From NCBI GenBank assembly GCA_964388455.1, contig CAYMAN010000003.1, forward strand, positions 45,802 through 109,801: a stretch of DNA of 64,000 nt, read 5' to 3'. Each line of letters starts with the position of its first letter. The stretch's first letter is position 1. Position numbers and translations under genes: made by a program. Shown here piece after piece: positions 55,061-64,000 of the stretch. The stretch comes from JBBRWO01 sp964388455. GTDB taxonomy: Bacteria > Actinomycetota > Coriobacteriia > Anaerosomatales > JAAXUF01. Below the pieces are notes generated by a model that was not told the origin of the DNA, did no database searches, and saw only the letters and a program-made list of their open reading frames with translations.

Positions 55061-55201
55061 CGATTCTGCGGGCCTTTCCATCTCCGGGCACCCTCGCGAC
55101 TTGTGACGCACCTCTCGGCCATCCTGGCGGAGGCGTCGCTTGCGTACCGTGCGGTCAATCGGCCAGATGCCGCCTCCCGGCACAACGGGAAGGGCGCGAG
55201 C

Positions 55202-56872
55202 ATGGCGTATACGAGCGACCGCATGAAGGCAGGGCCATCCAAGGCTCCGCACCGCAGCCTGCTCAAGGCTGACGGGCTCATCAACGAGCAGATCTCCCGG
55301 CCCCTTGTCGCCATCATCAACTCGGCGAACGAGATCATTCCCGGACACCTCATGCTCGACAAGATCGGCCAGGCGGTGAAGACCGGCGTACTCATGGCCG
55401 GCGGCACTCCGCTCGAGGTCTCGACCATCGGCGTGTGCGACGGCATCGCGATGAACCACATCGGGATGCGCTACTCACTCGCCAGCCGAGAGACCATCGC
55501 GGACTCGGTCGAGATCGCGGTCTCGGCGCACGCGTTCGACGCGGTCGTCATGATCCCCAACTGCGACAAGGTCATCCCCGGCATGCTCATGGCTGCGGCG
55601 CGCCTCGATCTGCCGACGGTCGTCATCTCCGGCGGTCCGATGCTCGCCGGTCGCGGTCCGTCCGGCGAGGCCGTCGACCTCGACACGGTGTTCACCGCAG
55701 TCGGCAAGGTCAACGCCGGCGTCATGTCCGAGCAGGACCTGCTGACTCTCGAGGAGCAGGCGTGCCCCACGTGCGGCAGCTGCGCCGGACTCTTCACCGC
55801 CAACTCCATGAACTGCCTCATCGAGGCGATCGGCATCGGTCTTCCCGGCAACGGCACCGTGCCGGCGGTCTACTCGGAGCGGATCCGCATGGCCAAGTAC
55901 GCCGGCATGCACGTGATGCGGCTGCTGGAGGAGGGCGTCACGGCTCGCGACATCATCAATGCGAAGTCGATCCGCAACGCGATGACGCTCGACATGGCCT
56001 TTGGTGGCAGCTCCAACACGGTACTGCACCTCACCGCCATCGCTCACGAGGCCGAGGCCGACATCACGCTCGATGACTGGGCGGCCGTCTCGGCGAGGAC
56101 GCCCAACCTGGTGCGCATCAGCCCGGCGAGCAACTTCCACATGGAGGATCTGAACGCGGTCGGCGGCATATCGGCGATTCTGCGCGAGCTCGACAGTGCG
56201 GGGCTCATCGACCGCTCAGCGCCCAGCGTGACCGGCAAGACGATGGGCGAGCTGATGGACGCTGCTCCCGCTGCCGATGGCCGCGTGATCCACGCGATCG
56301 CGGACGCCTACTACCCGGAGGGCGGTCTGCGCGTGCTGCGCGGCAACCTCGCGCCCGACGGCGCCGTGGTCAAGCAGTCGGCGGTACCGGCCCACATGCG
56401 GGTTCTCACCGGCCCCGCGCGCGTGTTCGAGGACGAGGAGTCGGCCGTCTCGGCGATTCTGGGTGGCGGCATCGTGGCCGGAGACATCGTCGTCATTCGC
56501 TACGAGGGCCCCAAGGGCGGTCCGGGCATGCGCGAGATGCTGACGCCGACCTCGGCCATCGCCGGCATCCCCGCGCTCGCCACCAGTGTCGCGCTCATCA
56601 CCGACGGCCGCTTCTCCGGCGCGACCAAGGGCCCGGCCGTGGGCCACGTCAGCCCCGAGGCCGCAGCCGGCGGGCCGATCGCGCTCGTCGCCGCGGGCGA
56701 CTCCATCACCGTCGACATCGACGCCGCAGCGCTCACGCTGCACGTCGCGGAAGAAGAACTCGCCGCTCGCCGTGCAGCGTGGACGGCGCCGGCACCACGC
56801 GTGACCACCGGGGTTCTCGGCAGGTACGCGAAACTCGTCAGTTCGGCCGATAAGGGGGCGGTGCTCTCATGA
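55202..56872 (+). CDS. ilvD: Dihydroxy-acid dehydratase
   Basis: A 556-aa Fe-S dehydratase that converts dihydroxyisovalerate and dihydroxymethylvalerate to 2-oxoacids for Val, Leu and Ile. Cluster cysteines are seen in VCDGIAMNH, IPNCDKVIPGM and CPTCGSCAGLFTANSMNC, and the C-terminal TDGRFSGATKGPAVGH is the substrate region. The ATG at 55202 follows GGGAAGG; the upstream in-frame sequence is T-box leader. Its stop overlaps the ilvB start. It is the first gene of an Ile-responsive operon. Confidence 0.96.
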   Translation: MAYTSDRMKAGPSKAPHRSLLKADGLINEQISRPLVAIINSANEIIPGHLMLDKIGQAVKTGVLMAGGTPLEVSTIGVCDGIAMNHIGMRYSLASRETIADSVEIAVSAHAFDAVVMIPNCDKVIPGMLMAAARLDLPTVVISGGPMLAGRGPSGEAVDLDTVFTAVGKVNAGVMSEQDLLTLEEQACPTCGSCAGLFTANSMNCLIEAIGIGLPGNGTVPAVYSERIRMAKYAGMHVMRLLEEGVTARDIINAKSIRNAMTLDMAFGGSSNTVLHLTAIAHEAEADITLDDWAAVSARTPNLVRISPASNFHMEDLNAVGGISAILRELDSAGLIDRSAPSVTGKTMGELMDAAPAADGRVIHAIADAYYPEGGLRVLRGNLAPDGAVVKQSAVPAHMRVLTGPARVFEDEESAVSAILGGGIVAGDIVVIRYEGPKGGPGMREMLTPTSAIAGIPALATSVALITDGRFSGATKGPAVGHVSPEAAAGGPIALVAAGDSITVDIDAAALTLHVAEEELAARRAAWTAPAPRVTTGVLGRYAKLVSSADKGAVLS

Positions 56873-58623
56873 GCGAACGCATCACCGGCGCCGAAGCATT
56901 GGTGCGCTGCCTGGAAGCCGAGGGCGTCGACACGCTCTTTGGCTACCCCGGCGGCGTGGCATTGCCGATCTTCGACGCACTTTACGACAGCAAGCAGATC
57001 AGGACGATCCTGCCGAGGCACGAGCAGGGTGCGGTCCACGCGTCGGACGGCTACGCTCGCGCGACCGGCCGCATCGCACCGGCGCTCGTGACCAGCGGTC
57101 CTGGCGCCACCAACACCATCACCGGGCTCGCGAATGCCTACATGGACTCGATCCCGATGGTGGTCTTCACCGCGCAGGTCGCGCAATCGGTACTGGGCAC
57201 CGACGCGTTCCAGGAGTCCGACATCACCGGCATCACGCTGCCGATCACCAAGCACAACTACCTGGTCAAGCACGTCGACGACCTGCCGGCCGTGGTGAAA
57301 GAGGCGTTCCACATCGCCTCGACCGGCCGGCCCGGCCCCGTGCTCGTCGACATCCCCGTCGACGTAAGCAAGGCCGAACTCGACTTCGAGTACCCGGACG
57401 CCGTGCATCTGCCCGGCTACAAGCCCACCGTCAAAGGCCACGCCAAGCAGATCAAGCAGGCCGCCACGCTCATCGCCAAGGCCCGGCGACCGCTGCTGTA
57501 CGCCGGCGGCGGAGTACTCGCCTCAGGTGCGTCCAAGGAGCTCAAGGAGCTCGCCGAGATGATGCAACTGCCGGTGGTCACCACACTGATGGGCAAGGGC
57601 GCGTTCCCGGAGGATCACCACCTCTGGATCGGCATGCCGGGCATGCACGGCGCCAAGTACACCAACTACACCATCACCGAGACGGACCTGCTCATCGCCG
57701 TCGGCGTGCGCTTCGACGATCGGGTGACCGGCAAGCTCTCGGCGTTCGCGAGCAAGGCCAAGGTCATCCACATCGACGTCGATCCGGCCGAGATCGGCAA
57801 GAACAAGGCGGTCGACGTGCCCGTGGTGGGCGAGGCAAAGCCGATCCTGGCCGGAATCGTCGCCGAGCTGCGCAAGTCCGAGGCCGAGCCCAACACCGAT
57901 GCGTGGATGCACGCGATCGACGATTGGCGCAAGCAGTTCCCGCTGCACTACAAGACCAACGAGGGCATGATCGCACCGCAGTCGGTCGTGCAGGCGATCG
58001 ATCGCCTTACCAAGGACCGCAAGCGCGTCATCTGCACCGAGGTGGGCCAGAACCAGATGTGGGCTTGCCAGTTCACGCACATTACCGAGCCGCGCACGTG
58101 GGTCTCCTCGGGAGGTCTGGGCACGATGGGCTTCGGTCTGCCGGCGGCGATGGGTGCGGCCGTCGGGCTGCCGGATCACCTGGTCATCGACATCGCCGGA
58201 GACGGCTCGATCCAGATGAACAGCCAGGAGATGGCGACCTGCAAGATCAACGACATCCCGGTCAAGGTGGTCGTGCTCAACAACGGCTACCTGGGCATGG
58301 TGCGCCAGTGGCAGGAGCTGTTCTGGGACAAGCGGTACGCGTCGTCCGTGCTCGATCGCTCGTGCCCCGACTTCGTGAAGCTCGCCGAGGCCTACGGCTG
58401 GAAGGGCATCCGCGTCACCGACCCCGATGAGCTCGAGGCGGCGCTCGTCGAGGCGTTCGAGCACGACGGCCCCGCGTTCGTCGACGTGTGGGTCGAGCAG
58501 GAGGAGTGCGTGTTCCCGATGGTCGCCCCCGGCGGCTCCATCGATGAGATGCTCGGCGGCATTCCGGGCGCTCCCGTATCCGACATGCTCGACGACGACC
58601 TGCTGACGGAGGTGTGGGAGTAA
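56869..58623 (+). CDS. ilvB: Acetolactate synthase large subunit
   Basis: A 584-aa thiamine-diphosphate enzyme making acetolactate or acetohydroxybutyrate. The ThDP glutamate is in RHEQGAVHASDGYARATG, the central FAD-binding-like fold is present, and GDGSIQMNSQEM...NNGYLGMVRQWQ is the ThDP/Mg motif. The anabolic form is supported by the adjacent regulatory subunit and ilvC. ATGA overlap with ilvD. Confidence 0.96.
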   Translation: MSERITGAEALVRCLEAEGVDTLFGYPGGVALPIFDALYDSKQIRTILPRHEQGAVHASDGYARATGRIAPALVTSGPGATNTITGLANAYMDSIPMVVFTAQVAQSVLGTDAFQESDITGITLPITKHNYLVKHVDDLPAVVKEAFHIASTGRPGPVLVDIPVDVSKAELDFEYPDAVHLPGYKPTVKGHAKQIKQAATLIAKARRPLLYAGGGVLASGASKELKELAEMMQLPVVTTLMGKGAFPEDHHLWIGMPGMHGAKYTNYTITETDLLIAVGVRFDDRVTGKLSAFASKAKVIHIDVDPAEIGKNKAVDVPVVGEAKPILAGIVAELRKSEAEPNTDAWMHAIDDWRKQFPLHYKTNEGMIAPQSVVQAIDRLTKDRKRVICTEVGQNQMWACQFTHITEPRTWVSSGGLGTMGFGLPAAMGAAVGLPDHLVIDIAGDGSIQMNSQEMATCKINDIPVKVVVLNNGYLGMVRQWQELFWDKRYASSVLDRSCPDFVKLAEAYGWKGIRVTDPDELEAALVEAFEHDGPAFVDVWVEQEECVFPMVAPGGSIDEMLGGIPGAPVSDMLDDDLLTEVWE

Positions 58624-58625
58624 CC

Positions 58626-59111
58626 ATGAAGCACACACTCTCAGTCCTCGTCGAGAACAAGCCGGGCGTGCTCACGCGCGTCACGTCGCTGTTCGCTCGG
58701 CGTGGCTTCAACATCGACTCGCTCGCCGTGGGCCCGACAGAAGACCCGTCGCTCTCGCGCATCACCATCGTGGTGATCGCCGAAGACACGCCGATCGAGC
58801 AGATCACGAAGCAACTCCACAAGCTCATCAACGTGCTCAAGATCCAGGACCTCGACCCGGCCGAGTCCATAGACCGCGAGCTGGTGCTGTTCAAGGTCAA
58901 CGCCGCGCCGGAGCGCCGGCACGAGATCATCGAGATCGCGAACGTGTTTCGCGCCAAGGTCATCGACGTGGGCAGAAACTCGCTGAGCATCGAGGCCACG
59001 GGCTCCTCGGACAAGATCCAGGCGATGGAGGATCTGTTCAGGGCATACGGCATCAAGGAGCTGGCGCGCACAGGCAAGATCGCGCTGGCCAGAGGCTCGC
59101 GCGACAGCTGA
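58626..59111 (+). CDS. ilvN: Acetolactate synthase small (regulatory) subunit
   Basis: A 161-aa ACT-domain protein (HTLSVLVENKPGVLTRVTSLFARRGFNIDSLAVGPTE split over residues ~3-40) that binds valine and stimulates the large subunit. The C-terminal domain (VLFKVNA...EIIEIANVFRAKVIDV) is typical. It starts 2 nt after the ilvB stop, with GGAG upstream. Confidence 0.94.
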   Translation: MKHTLSVLVENKPGVLTRVTSLFARRGFNIDSLAVGPTEDPSLSRITIVVIAEDTPIEQITKQLHKLINVLKIQDLDPAESIDRELVLFKVNAAPERRHEIIEIANVFRAKVIDVGRNSLSIEATGSSDKIQAMEDLFRAYGIKELARTGKIALARGSRDS

Positions 59112-59140
59112 GGCACACGAAAACCCGCAGGGTCACCTGA

Positions 59141-60223
<1,083 letters not shown>

Positions 60224-60320
60224 TCGGCGGATGGAGCTGACGCTGACCACCGCAGCACTGAAGCCGGAGGGATGCCGGCTGTATTGCCTGGAAGCACCAC
60301 ATGAGGGGGAGCGAACAGAT

Positions 60321-61466
60321 ATGCAGAAGAAGTACCTGATGACGCCGGGGCCGACTCCGGTTCCCGCCGAGGTCATGCTCAAGATGGCCGCACCGATCAT
60401 CCATCACCGCACGCCGGACTTCTCGGCGGCGTTCGCTGAGTGCATCACCGGCCTCAAGTACGTCTTCCAGACCGAGGGCGACGTGCTGCTCTTCGCGTGC
60501 TCCGGTACCGGCGTCATGGAAGCCGGCATCGTGAACTGCTTCTCGGCCGGTGACACGGTCATCGTGTGTCGCAACGGCAAGTTCGGCGACCGCCAGAAGA
60601 AGATCGCCGAGACCTACGGCCTGACCGTGATCGACCTGCAATACGGCTGGACCGAGGTCGTTCGTCCGGCTGACGTCGCCAAGGCGCTTGCCGAACACCC
60701 CGAGGCGCGCGGCGTCATCGTCACGCAGTCGGAGACTTCGACCGGCGTGCTCAACGACGTCAAGGCGATCGGCGAGATCGTCGGACCGCTGGAGGATGTC
60801 GTGCTCATCGTCGACTCCATCACCGGCATCGGCGCCGTCGAGTGCAAGACCGACGAGTGGGGCCTCGACGTGGTCATGACCGGCTCGCAGAAGGGGCTCA
60901 TGCTCCCGCCGGGTCTGGCCGCCTGCACCGTCTCGAAGAAGGCGTGGAAGGCCTACGAGCGCTCCACACTCCCCAAGTTCTACTTCGACTGGATGAGCTA
61001 CCAGAAGAACGTCGCCAAGGACACGACGCCGTTCACACCGGCCGTCACGCTCGTCCTCGGCCTCAACGAGGCGCTCAAGATGATCCGCGAAGAGGGCATC
61101 GAGAACACCATCATCCGTCACGCCAAGCTCGCCGAGGCCACGCGCCGCGGCTGCGAGGCGCTGGGACTCAAGCTGTTCGCGCCGCCCGAGGGCCGCGGCA
61201 GCGCGGTCACGCCGGCATGGGTGCCCGAGGGCATCGATGGCAAGAAGATCGTGAGCATCCTCAAGAACAAGTACGGCGTCACCATCGCCGGCGGCCAGGA
61301 CGACTACGTGGGCAAGATCATCCGCATCGGTCACCTCGGCTACTTTGGCGAGTTCGACATCATCACCACGCTCGCGGCGCTCGAGATGACGCTCGCGGAG
61401 CTGGGCTATGAGTTCACCCGCGGCGCCGGAGTCATCGCCGCCGAATCCGTGTTCATGGAAGGGTAG
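60321..61466 (+). CDS. Class V aminotransferase (serine-glyoxylate/phosphoserine type)
   Basis: A 381-aa PLP aminotransferase of the SgaT/alanine-glyoxylate family. The PLP lysine is K191 in TGSQKGLMLPPG; LFACSGTGVMEA and VDSITGIGAVE bind cofactor. In many anaerobes this enzyme sits next to serA and acts as the serine-pathway aminotransferase in place of SerC; the same arrangement here (serA 9 nt downstream) supports that role. No serB is visible in the window. Confidence 0.88.
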   Translation: MQKKYLMTPGPTPVPAEVMLKMAAPIIHHRTPDFSAAFAECITGLKYVFQTEGDVLLFACSGTGVMEAGIVNCFSAGDTVIVCRNGKFGDRQKKIAETYGLTVIDLQYGWTEVVRPADVAKALAEHPEARGVIVTQSETSTGVLNDVKAIGEIVGPLEDVVLIVDSITGIGAVECKTDEWGLDVVMTGSQKGLMLPPGLAACTVSKKAWKAYERSTLPKFYFDWMSYQKNVAKDTTPFTPAVTLVLGLNEALKMIREEGIENTIIRHAKLAEATRRGCEALGLKLFAPPEGRGSAVTPAWVPEGIDGKKIVSILKNKYGVTIAGGQDDYVGKIIRIGHLGYFGEFDIITTLAALEMTLAELGYEFTRGAGVIAAESVFMEG

Positions 61467-61475
61467 GGGACACCT

Positions 61476-63056
61476 ATGAAGGTACTTGTCGCCGAGCAGA
61501 TCGCCGCAAGCGGCGTAGCGCTGCTCAAGGAGAAGTTCGAGGTAGACGTTAAGACCGACCTCACGCCCGAGGAGCTCGTAGCCGCGATCCCGGCCTACGA
61601 CGCGCTCATCGTGCGTTCGGCCACGCAGGCTTCACGCGAGGTCATCGAAGCCGGCGTGAACCTCAAGATCATCGGCCGCGCGGGCGTTGGCGTGGACAAC
61701 GTGGATGTCGATGCCGCCACCGAGCGCGGGATCATCGTCTGCAACGCCCCGACCTCTAACATCGTCTCAGCCGCCGAGCAGACTATGGCGCTCATGCTCG
61801 CCGTGGCTCGCAAGACGCCGCAGGCTAATCAGTCGATGCACGCCTGCAAGTGGGAGCGTTCCAAGTTCACCGGCTCCGAGCTCTACGAGAAGACCCTTGC
61901 CGTCATCGGCCTCGGCCGTATCGGTTCGCTGGTCGCCGAGCGCGCGCGTGGTTTTGGCATGAAGCTCATCGGCTACGACCCCTACACCTCCGAGGAGCGC
62001 GCAGCCAAGATGGGTGTAACCCTCTACCAGACGGTTGAGGAACTCCTGCCGTTGGCCGACTTCATCACGGTGCACCTGCCCAAGACCAAGGACACCATCG
62101 GGATGTTCGGTCCTGAGCAGTTCGCGCAGATGAAGGACGGCGTGCGTCTCATCAATACCGCACGCGGCGGCATCTACCAGATTCCCGCGCTCGCCGACGC
62201 CGTCCGCAGTGGCAAGGTCGCGGGCGCCGGCATCGACGTGTTCGAGACCGAGCCGTGCACCGACTCACCGCTCATCGAGTTCGACAACGTCATCCTGACA
62301 CCGCACCTCGGCGCATCGACAGCAGAGGCGCAGGACCGCGCCGGTGAGCAGATCGCCGAGTACGTGCTGCTCGGCCTCGAGGGCCGTATGGTCCCGACCG
62401 CCGTGAACGTGGCGCCGGTCTCCCAGGAGGTCATGGAGAAGGTCGGTCCCTACATCGACCTGGCTCAGGACCTCGGCACGATACTCGCGCAGCTCGCACG
62501 CGGCGGCGTCGAGGAGCTCGACATCCTCACCATCGGCGCTCTGGCCGACGATGACACGCGCATCATCCGCACCGCCGCGGTCAAGGGACTGCTGACCCGC
62601 GCGAGCGACGAGGGCGTCAACTTCGTCAACGCCGAGTTCCTCGCAGAGCAGCGGGGCATCAAGATATCCGAGACGAAGCGCTCCGAGACGCACGACTTCG
62701 TCTCGATGCTCGTTCTGCGCTCGGTCACCCCGCATGGTCCGGTCGAGATCGGCGCGACGCTTCTGGGCAAGAAGGATGAGCCGCGCATCGTAACCCTGCT
62801 CGGTTATGCGCTCGACCTTGCACCGACCAAGCGCATGGCGTTCTTCCGCTATGGCGATCGTCCGGGCGTCATCGGCCAGGTCGGTACTATCATCGGCGAG
62901 GCCGGCGTAAACATCGGCACCATGGACGTGGGACGCCACGAGGCCGGCGGCTCGGCACTCATGGGCATCAGTGTCGACTCCGCGCTAAGCGCCGAGACGC
63001 TCGACGCGATCTCGCACGCGGCAGAAGTGCAGGACGCCTGGTACGTGGAGCTCTAG
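61476..63056 (+). CDS. serA: D-3-phosphoglycerate dehydrogenase, long form
   Basis: A 526-aa NAD-dependent enzyme that starts serine synthesis. The order is a substrate domain, an NAD domain with [17 protein letters not shown] and the catalytic H in TPHLGAS, an allosteric substrate-binding (ASB) domain, and a C-terminal ACT domain ([15 protein letters not shown]). The length is that of actinobacterial and other long-form SerA proteins, suggesting serine feedback. It is cotranscribed with the class V aminotransferase and leuA. Confidence 0.95.
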   Translation: MKVLVAEQIAASGVALLKEKFEVDVKTDLTPEELVAAIPAYDALIVRSATQASREVIEAGVNLKIIGRAGVGVDNVDVDAATERGIIVCNAPTSNIVSAAEQTMALMLAVARKTPQANQSMHACKWERSKFTGSELYEKTLAVIGLGRIGSLVAERARGFGMKLIGYDPYTSEERAAKMGVTLYQTVEELLPLADFITVHLPKTKDTIGMFGPEQFAQMKDGVRLINTARGGIYQIPALADAVRSGKVAGAGIDVFETEPCTDSPLIEFDNVILTPHLGASTAEAQDRAGEQIAEYVLLGLEGRMVPTAVNVAPVSQEVMEKVGPYIDLAQDLGTILAQLARGGVEELDILTIGALADDDTRIIRTAAVKGLLTRASDEGVNFVNAEFLAEQRGIKISETKRSETHDFVSMLVLRSVTPHGPVEIGATLLGKKDEPRIVTLLGYALDLAPTKRMAFFRYGDRPGVIGQVGTIIGEAGVNIGTMDVGRHEAGGSALMGISVDSALSAETLDAISHAAEVQDAWYVEL

Positions 63057-63069
63057 GAAGGCAGCATTC

Positions 63070-64000
63070 ATGAGTACCGACAAGGTCTTCATATTCGACA
63101 CCACGTTGCGTGACGGCGAGCAGTCACCCGGCGCATCGATGAACACCGAGGAGAAGCTGGAGATCACGCGCCAGCTCATCCGCTTGGGCGTCGACGTGAT
63201 CGAGGCCGGCTTCCCGGTGAGCAGCCCTGGCGACTTCGAGAGCGTGCAGCGCATCGCCGCCGAGGTTGGCGACGCGGCCGTCGTCTGCGGTCTGACCCGC
63301 GCCGTGCCCAAGGACATCGAGGTCTGCGCCGCCGCACTCGTCGGAGCCGCACGCCCGCGCATCCACACGGGCATCGGTGTCTCGGAATCGCACCTGCAAG
63401 ACAAGCTGCGGATCTCTGGTGACGAGGCCATCGAGCGCGGAGTCGCCGCGGTCAAGTTCGCGCGCACGTTTGTCGAGGACGTCGAGTTCTACGCCGAGGA
63501 CGCCGGTCGAGCCGATCCTGCATTCCTCTACCGCATGGTCGAGGCGGTTATCGCCGCGGGCGCGACCGTCGTCAACATCCCTGACACCACCGGCTACACC
63601 TATCCCGAGGAGTTCGGCGCACTCATCGCCGGCCTCGCCAACAGCGTACGCGGCATCGAGACGGTCACCATCGCCGTCCACTGCCACAACGACCTCGGCA
63701 TGGCCACGGCCAACGCGCTCGCGGGCGTGAGGGCGGGGGCACGTCAGGTCGAGTGCACCATCAACGGTATCGGTGAGCGTGCCGGCAACACCAGCCTCGA
63801 GGAAGTCGTCATGGCGATCCGCCAGCGCGGCGACATCCTCGGCGTGAACACGGGCATCAACACGCGCGAGATCATGCGCTCGAGTCGTCTCGTATCCACG
63901 ATCACCGGCATCCGCGTGCAGCCCAACAAGGCGATCGTCGGCGCCAACGCGTTCGCTCACAGCTCCGGCATCCACCAGGACGGCGGGCTCAAGGAGCGCC
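63070..64000 (+). CDS. leuA: 2-isopropylmalate synthase, 5' part
   Basis: The first 310 residues of a DRE-TIM condensing enzyme; the 3' end is beyond the window. [57 protein letters not shown] and [11 protein letters not shown] identify it as isopropylmalate synthase, which condenses acetyl-CoA with 2-oxoisovalerate. It differs from the NifV-like enzyme at 43683 in the EAGFPVSS segment. GGAAGG precedes the ATG. Confidence 0.93.
   Translation, partial: MSTDKVFIFDTTLRDGEQSPGASMNTEEKLEITRQLIRLGVDVIEAGFPVSSPGDFESVQRIAAEVGDAAVVCGLTRAVPKDIEVCAAALVGAARPRIHTGIGVSESHLQDKLRISGDEAIERGVAAVKFARTFVEDVEFYAEDAGRADPAFLYRMVEAVIAAGATVVNIPDTTGYTYPEEFGALIAGLANSVRGIETVTIAVHCHNDLGMATANALAGVRAGARQVECTINGIGERAGNTSLEEVVMAIRQRGDILGVNTGINTREIMRSSRLVSTITGIRVQPNKAIVGANAFAHSSGIHQDGGLKER

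Larger units (their letters stand above)
54623..55201 (+). other. 579-bp region between cytochrome and ilvD: terminator, promoter, T-box leader
   Basis: No protein gene is supported here. An in-frame extension upstream of ilvD runs through it, but it is the T-box RNA. After the T-box core a further ~140 nt lead to the ilvD start; I see no known motif there apart from the GGGAAGG ribosome site. Confidence 0.75.

Noticed and set aside
54914..55201. In-frame 96-codon extension upstream of ilvD
   Set aside because: This DNA is the T-box leader RNA; the family sequence begins at 55202.
53444..55459. Long open frame of 671 codons on the minus strand opposite the cytochrome and the ilv leader
   Set aside because: It is antisense to an unambiguous multiheme cytochrome and to the T-box leader, has no ribosome site, and its Arg/His/Gly-rich translation is typical of high-GC shadow frames.

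Overview
This is a high-GC chromosomal window from an anaerobe. Its genes resemble those of Actinobacteria: a DUF2469 protein, cell-wall-binding repeats, PASTA proteins, and a tungsten aldehyde oxidoreductase next to a pterin/corrinoid methyl branch. My best guess is a deep Coriobacteriia (Anaerosomatales/OPB41-like) strain. That placement is an inference from gene content, not from a marker-gene comparison. The window has no rRNA, tRNA, CRISPR array, phage or transposase gene that I can see. Both outermost genes are cut by the window edges.

Layout. (1) 1-2.6 kb: B12-dependent methyltransferase (5' truncated), metV and metF, i.e. methyl-folate chemistry feeding methionine and possibly the Wood-Ljungdahl methyl branch. 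Two related structured repeats bracket metF. (2) 2.6-5.9 kb, minus strand: a tungsten/molybdenum aldehyde:ferredoxin oxidoreductase operon with its own MoaD-like and ThiF-like proteins. (3) 6-8.8 kb: lpd, ridA and lipA (lipoate and reactive-intermediate functions). (4) 8.8-19.7 kb: a diguanylate cyclase with an apparent diiron ferritin-like sensor; ligA followed by three membrane-protein genes including a ferredoxin-CPBP protease fusion; gatCA; and a minus-strand UbiB/phasin-like/membrane-protein operon. (5) 19.9-43.5 kb: gatB, two PASTA proteins, three DegV fatty-acid-binding proteins, bacterial PH-domain proteins, an Isf-like flavoprotein, cell-wall proteins (RlpA-like, NlpC-like plus CWB2), a NYN ribonuclease, rlmKL and a YgjP-type metalloprotease, together with several unrecognised proteins. 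(6) 43.5-48.7 kb: an operon encoding a homocitrate/Re-citrate-synthase-like enzyme, a two-subunit aconitase-like hydro-lyase and an isocitrate dehydrogenase, which together look like an anaerobic citrate-to-2-oxoglutarate route. (7) 50.2-54.6 kb: a giant extracytoplasmic cytochrome with 43 c-type heme motifs and C-terminal surface-adhesion-like domains, with a consensus CRP/FNR-family operator upstream. (8) 54.7-64 kb: branched-chain amino acid operon ilvD-ilvB-ilvN-ilvC, then a class V aminotransferase, serA and leuA (3' truncated). It sits behind a T-box leader whose specifier reads as isoleucine.

How the parts fit. The window describes a lithotrophic or acetogen-like anaerobe that handles C1 units on folate and corrinoid, oxidises aldehydes or reduces acids with a tungstoenzyme, makes glutamate through a partial oxidative TCA branch, and makes its own Ile/Val/Leu and serine. 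It may exchange electrons with extracellular partners or minerals through the large cytochrome. The strongest candidates for something undescribed are the 43-heme cytochrome, the diiron-GGDEF sensor, the ferredoxin-protease fusion and the paired structured repeats around metF.
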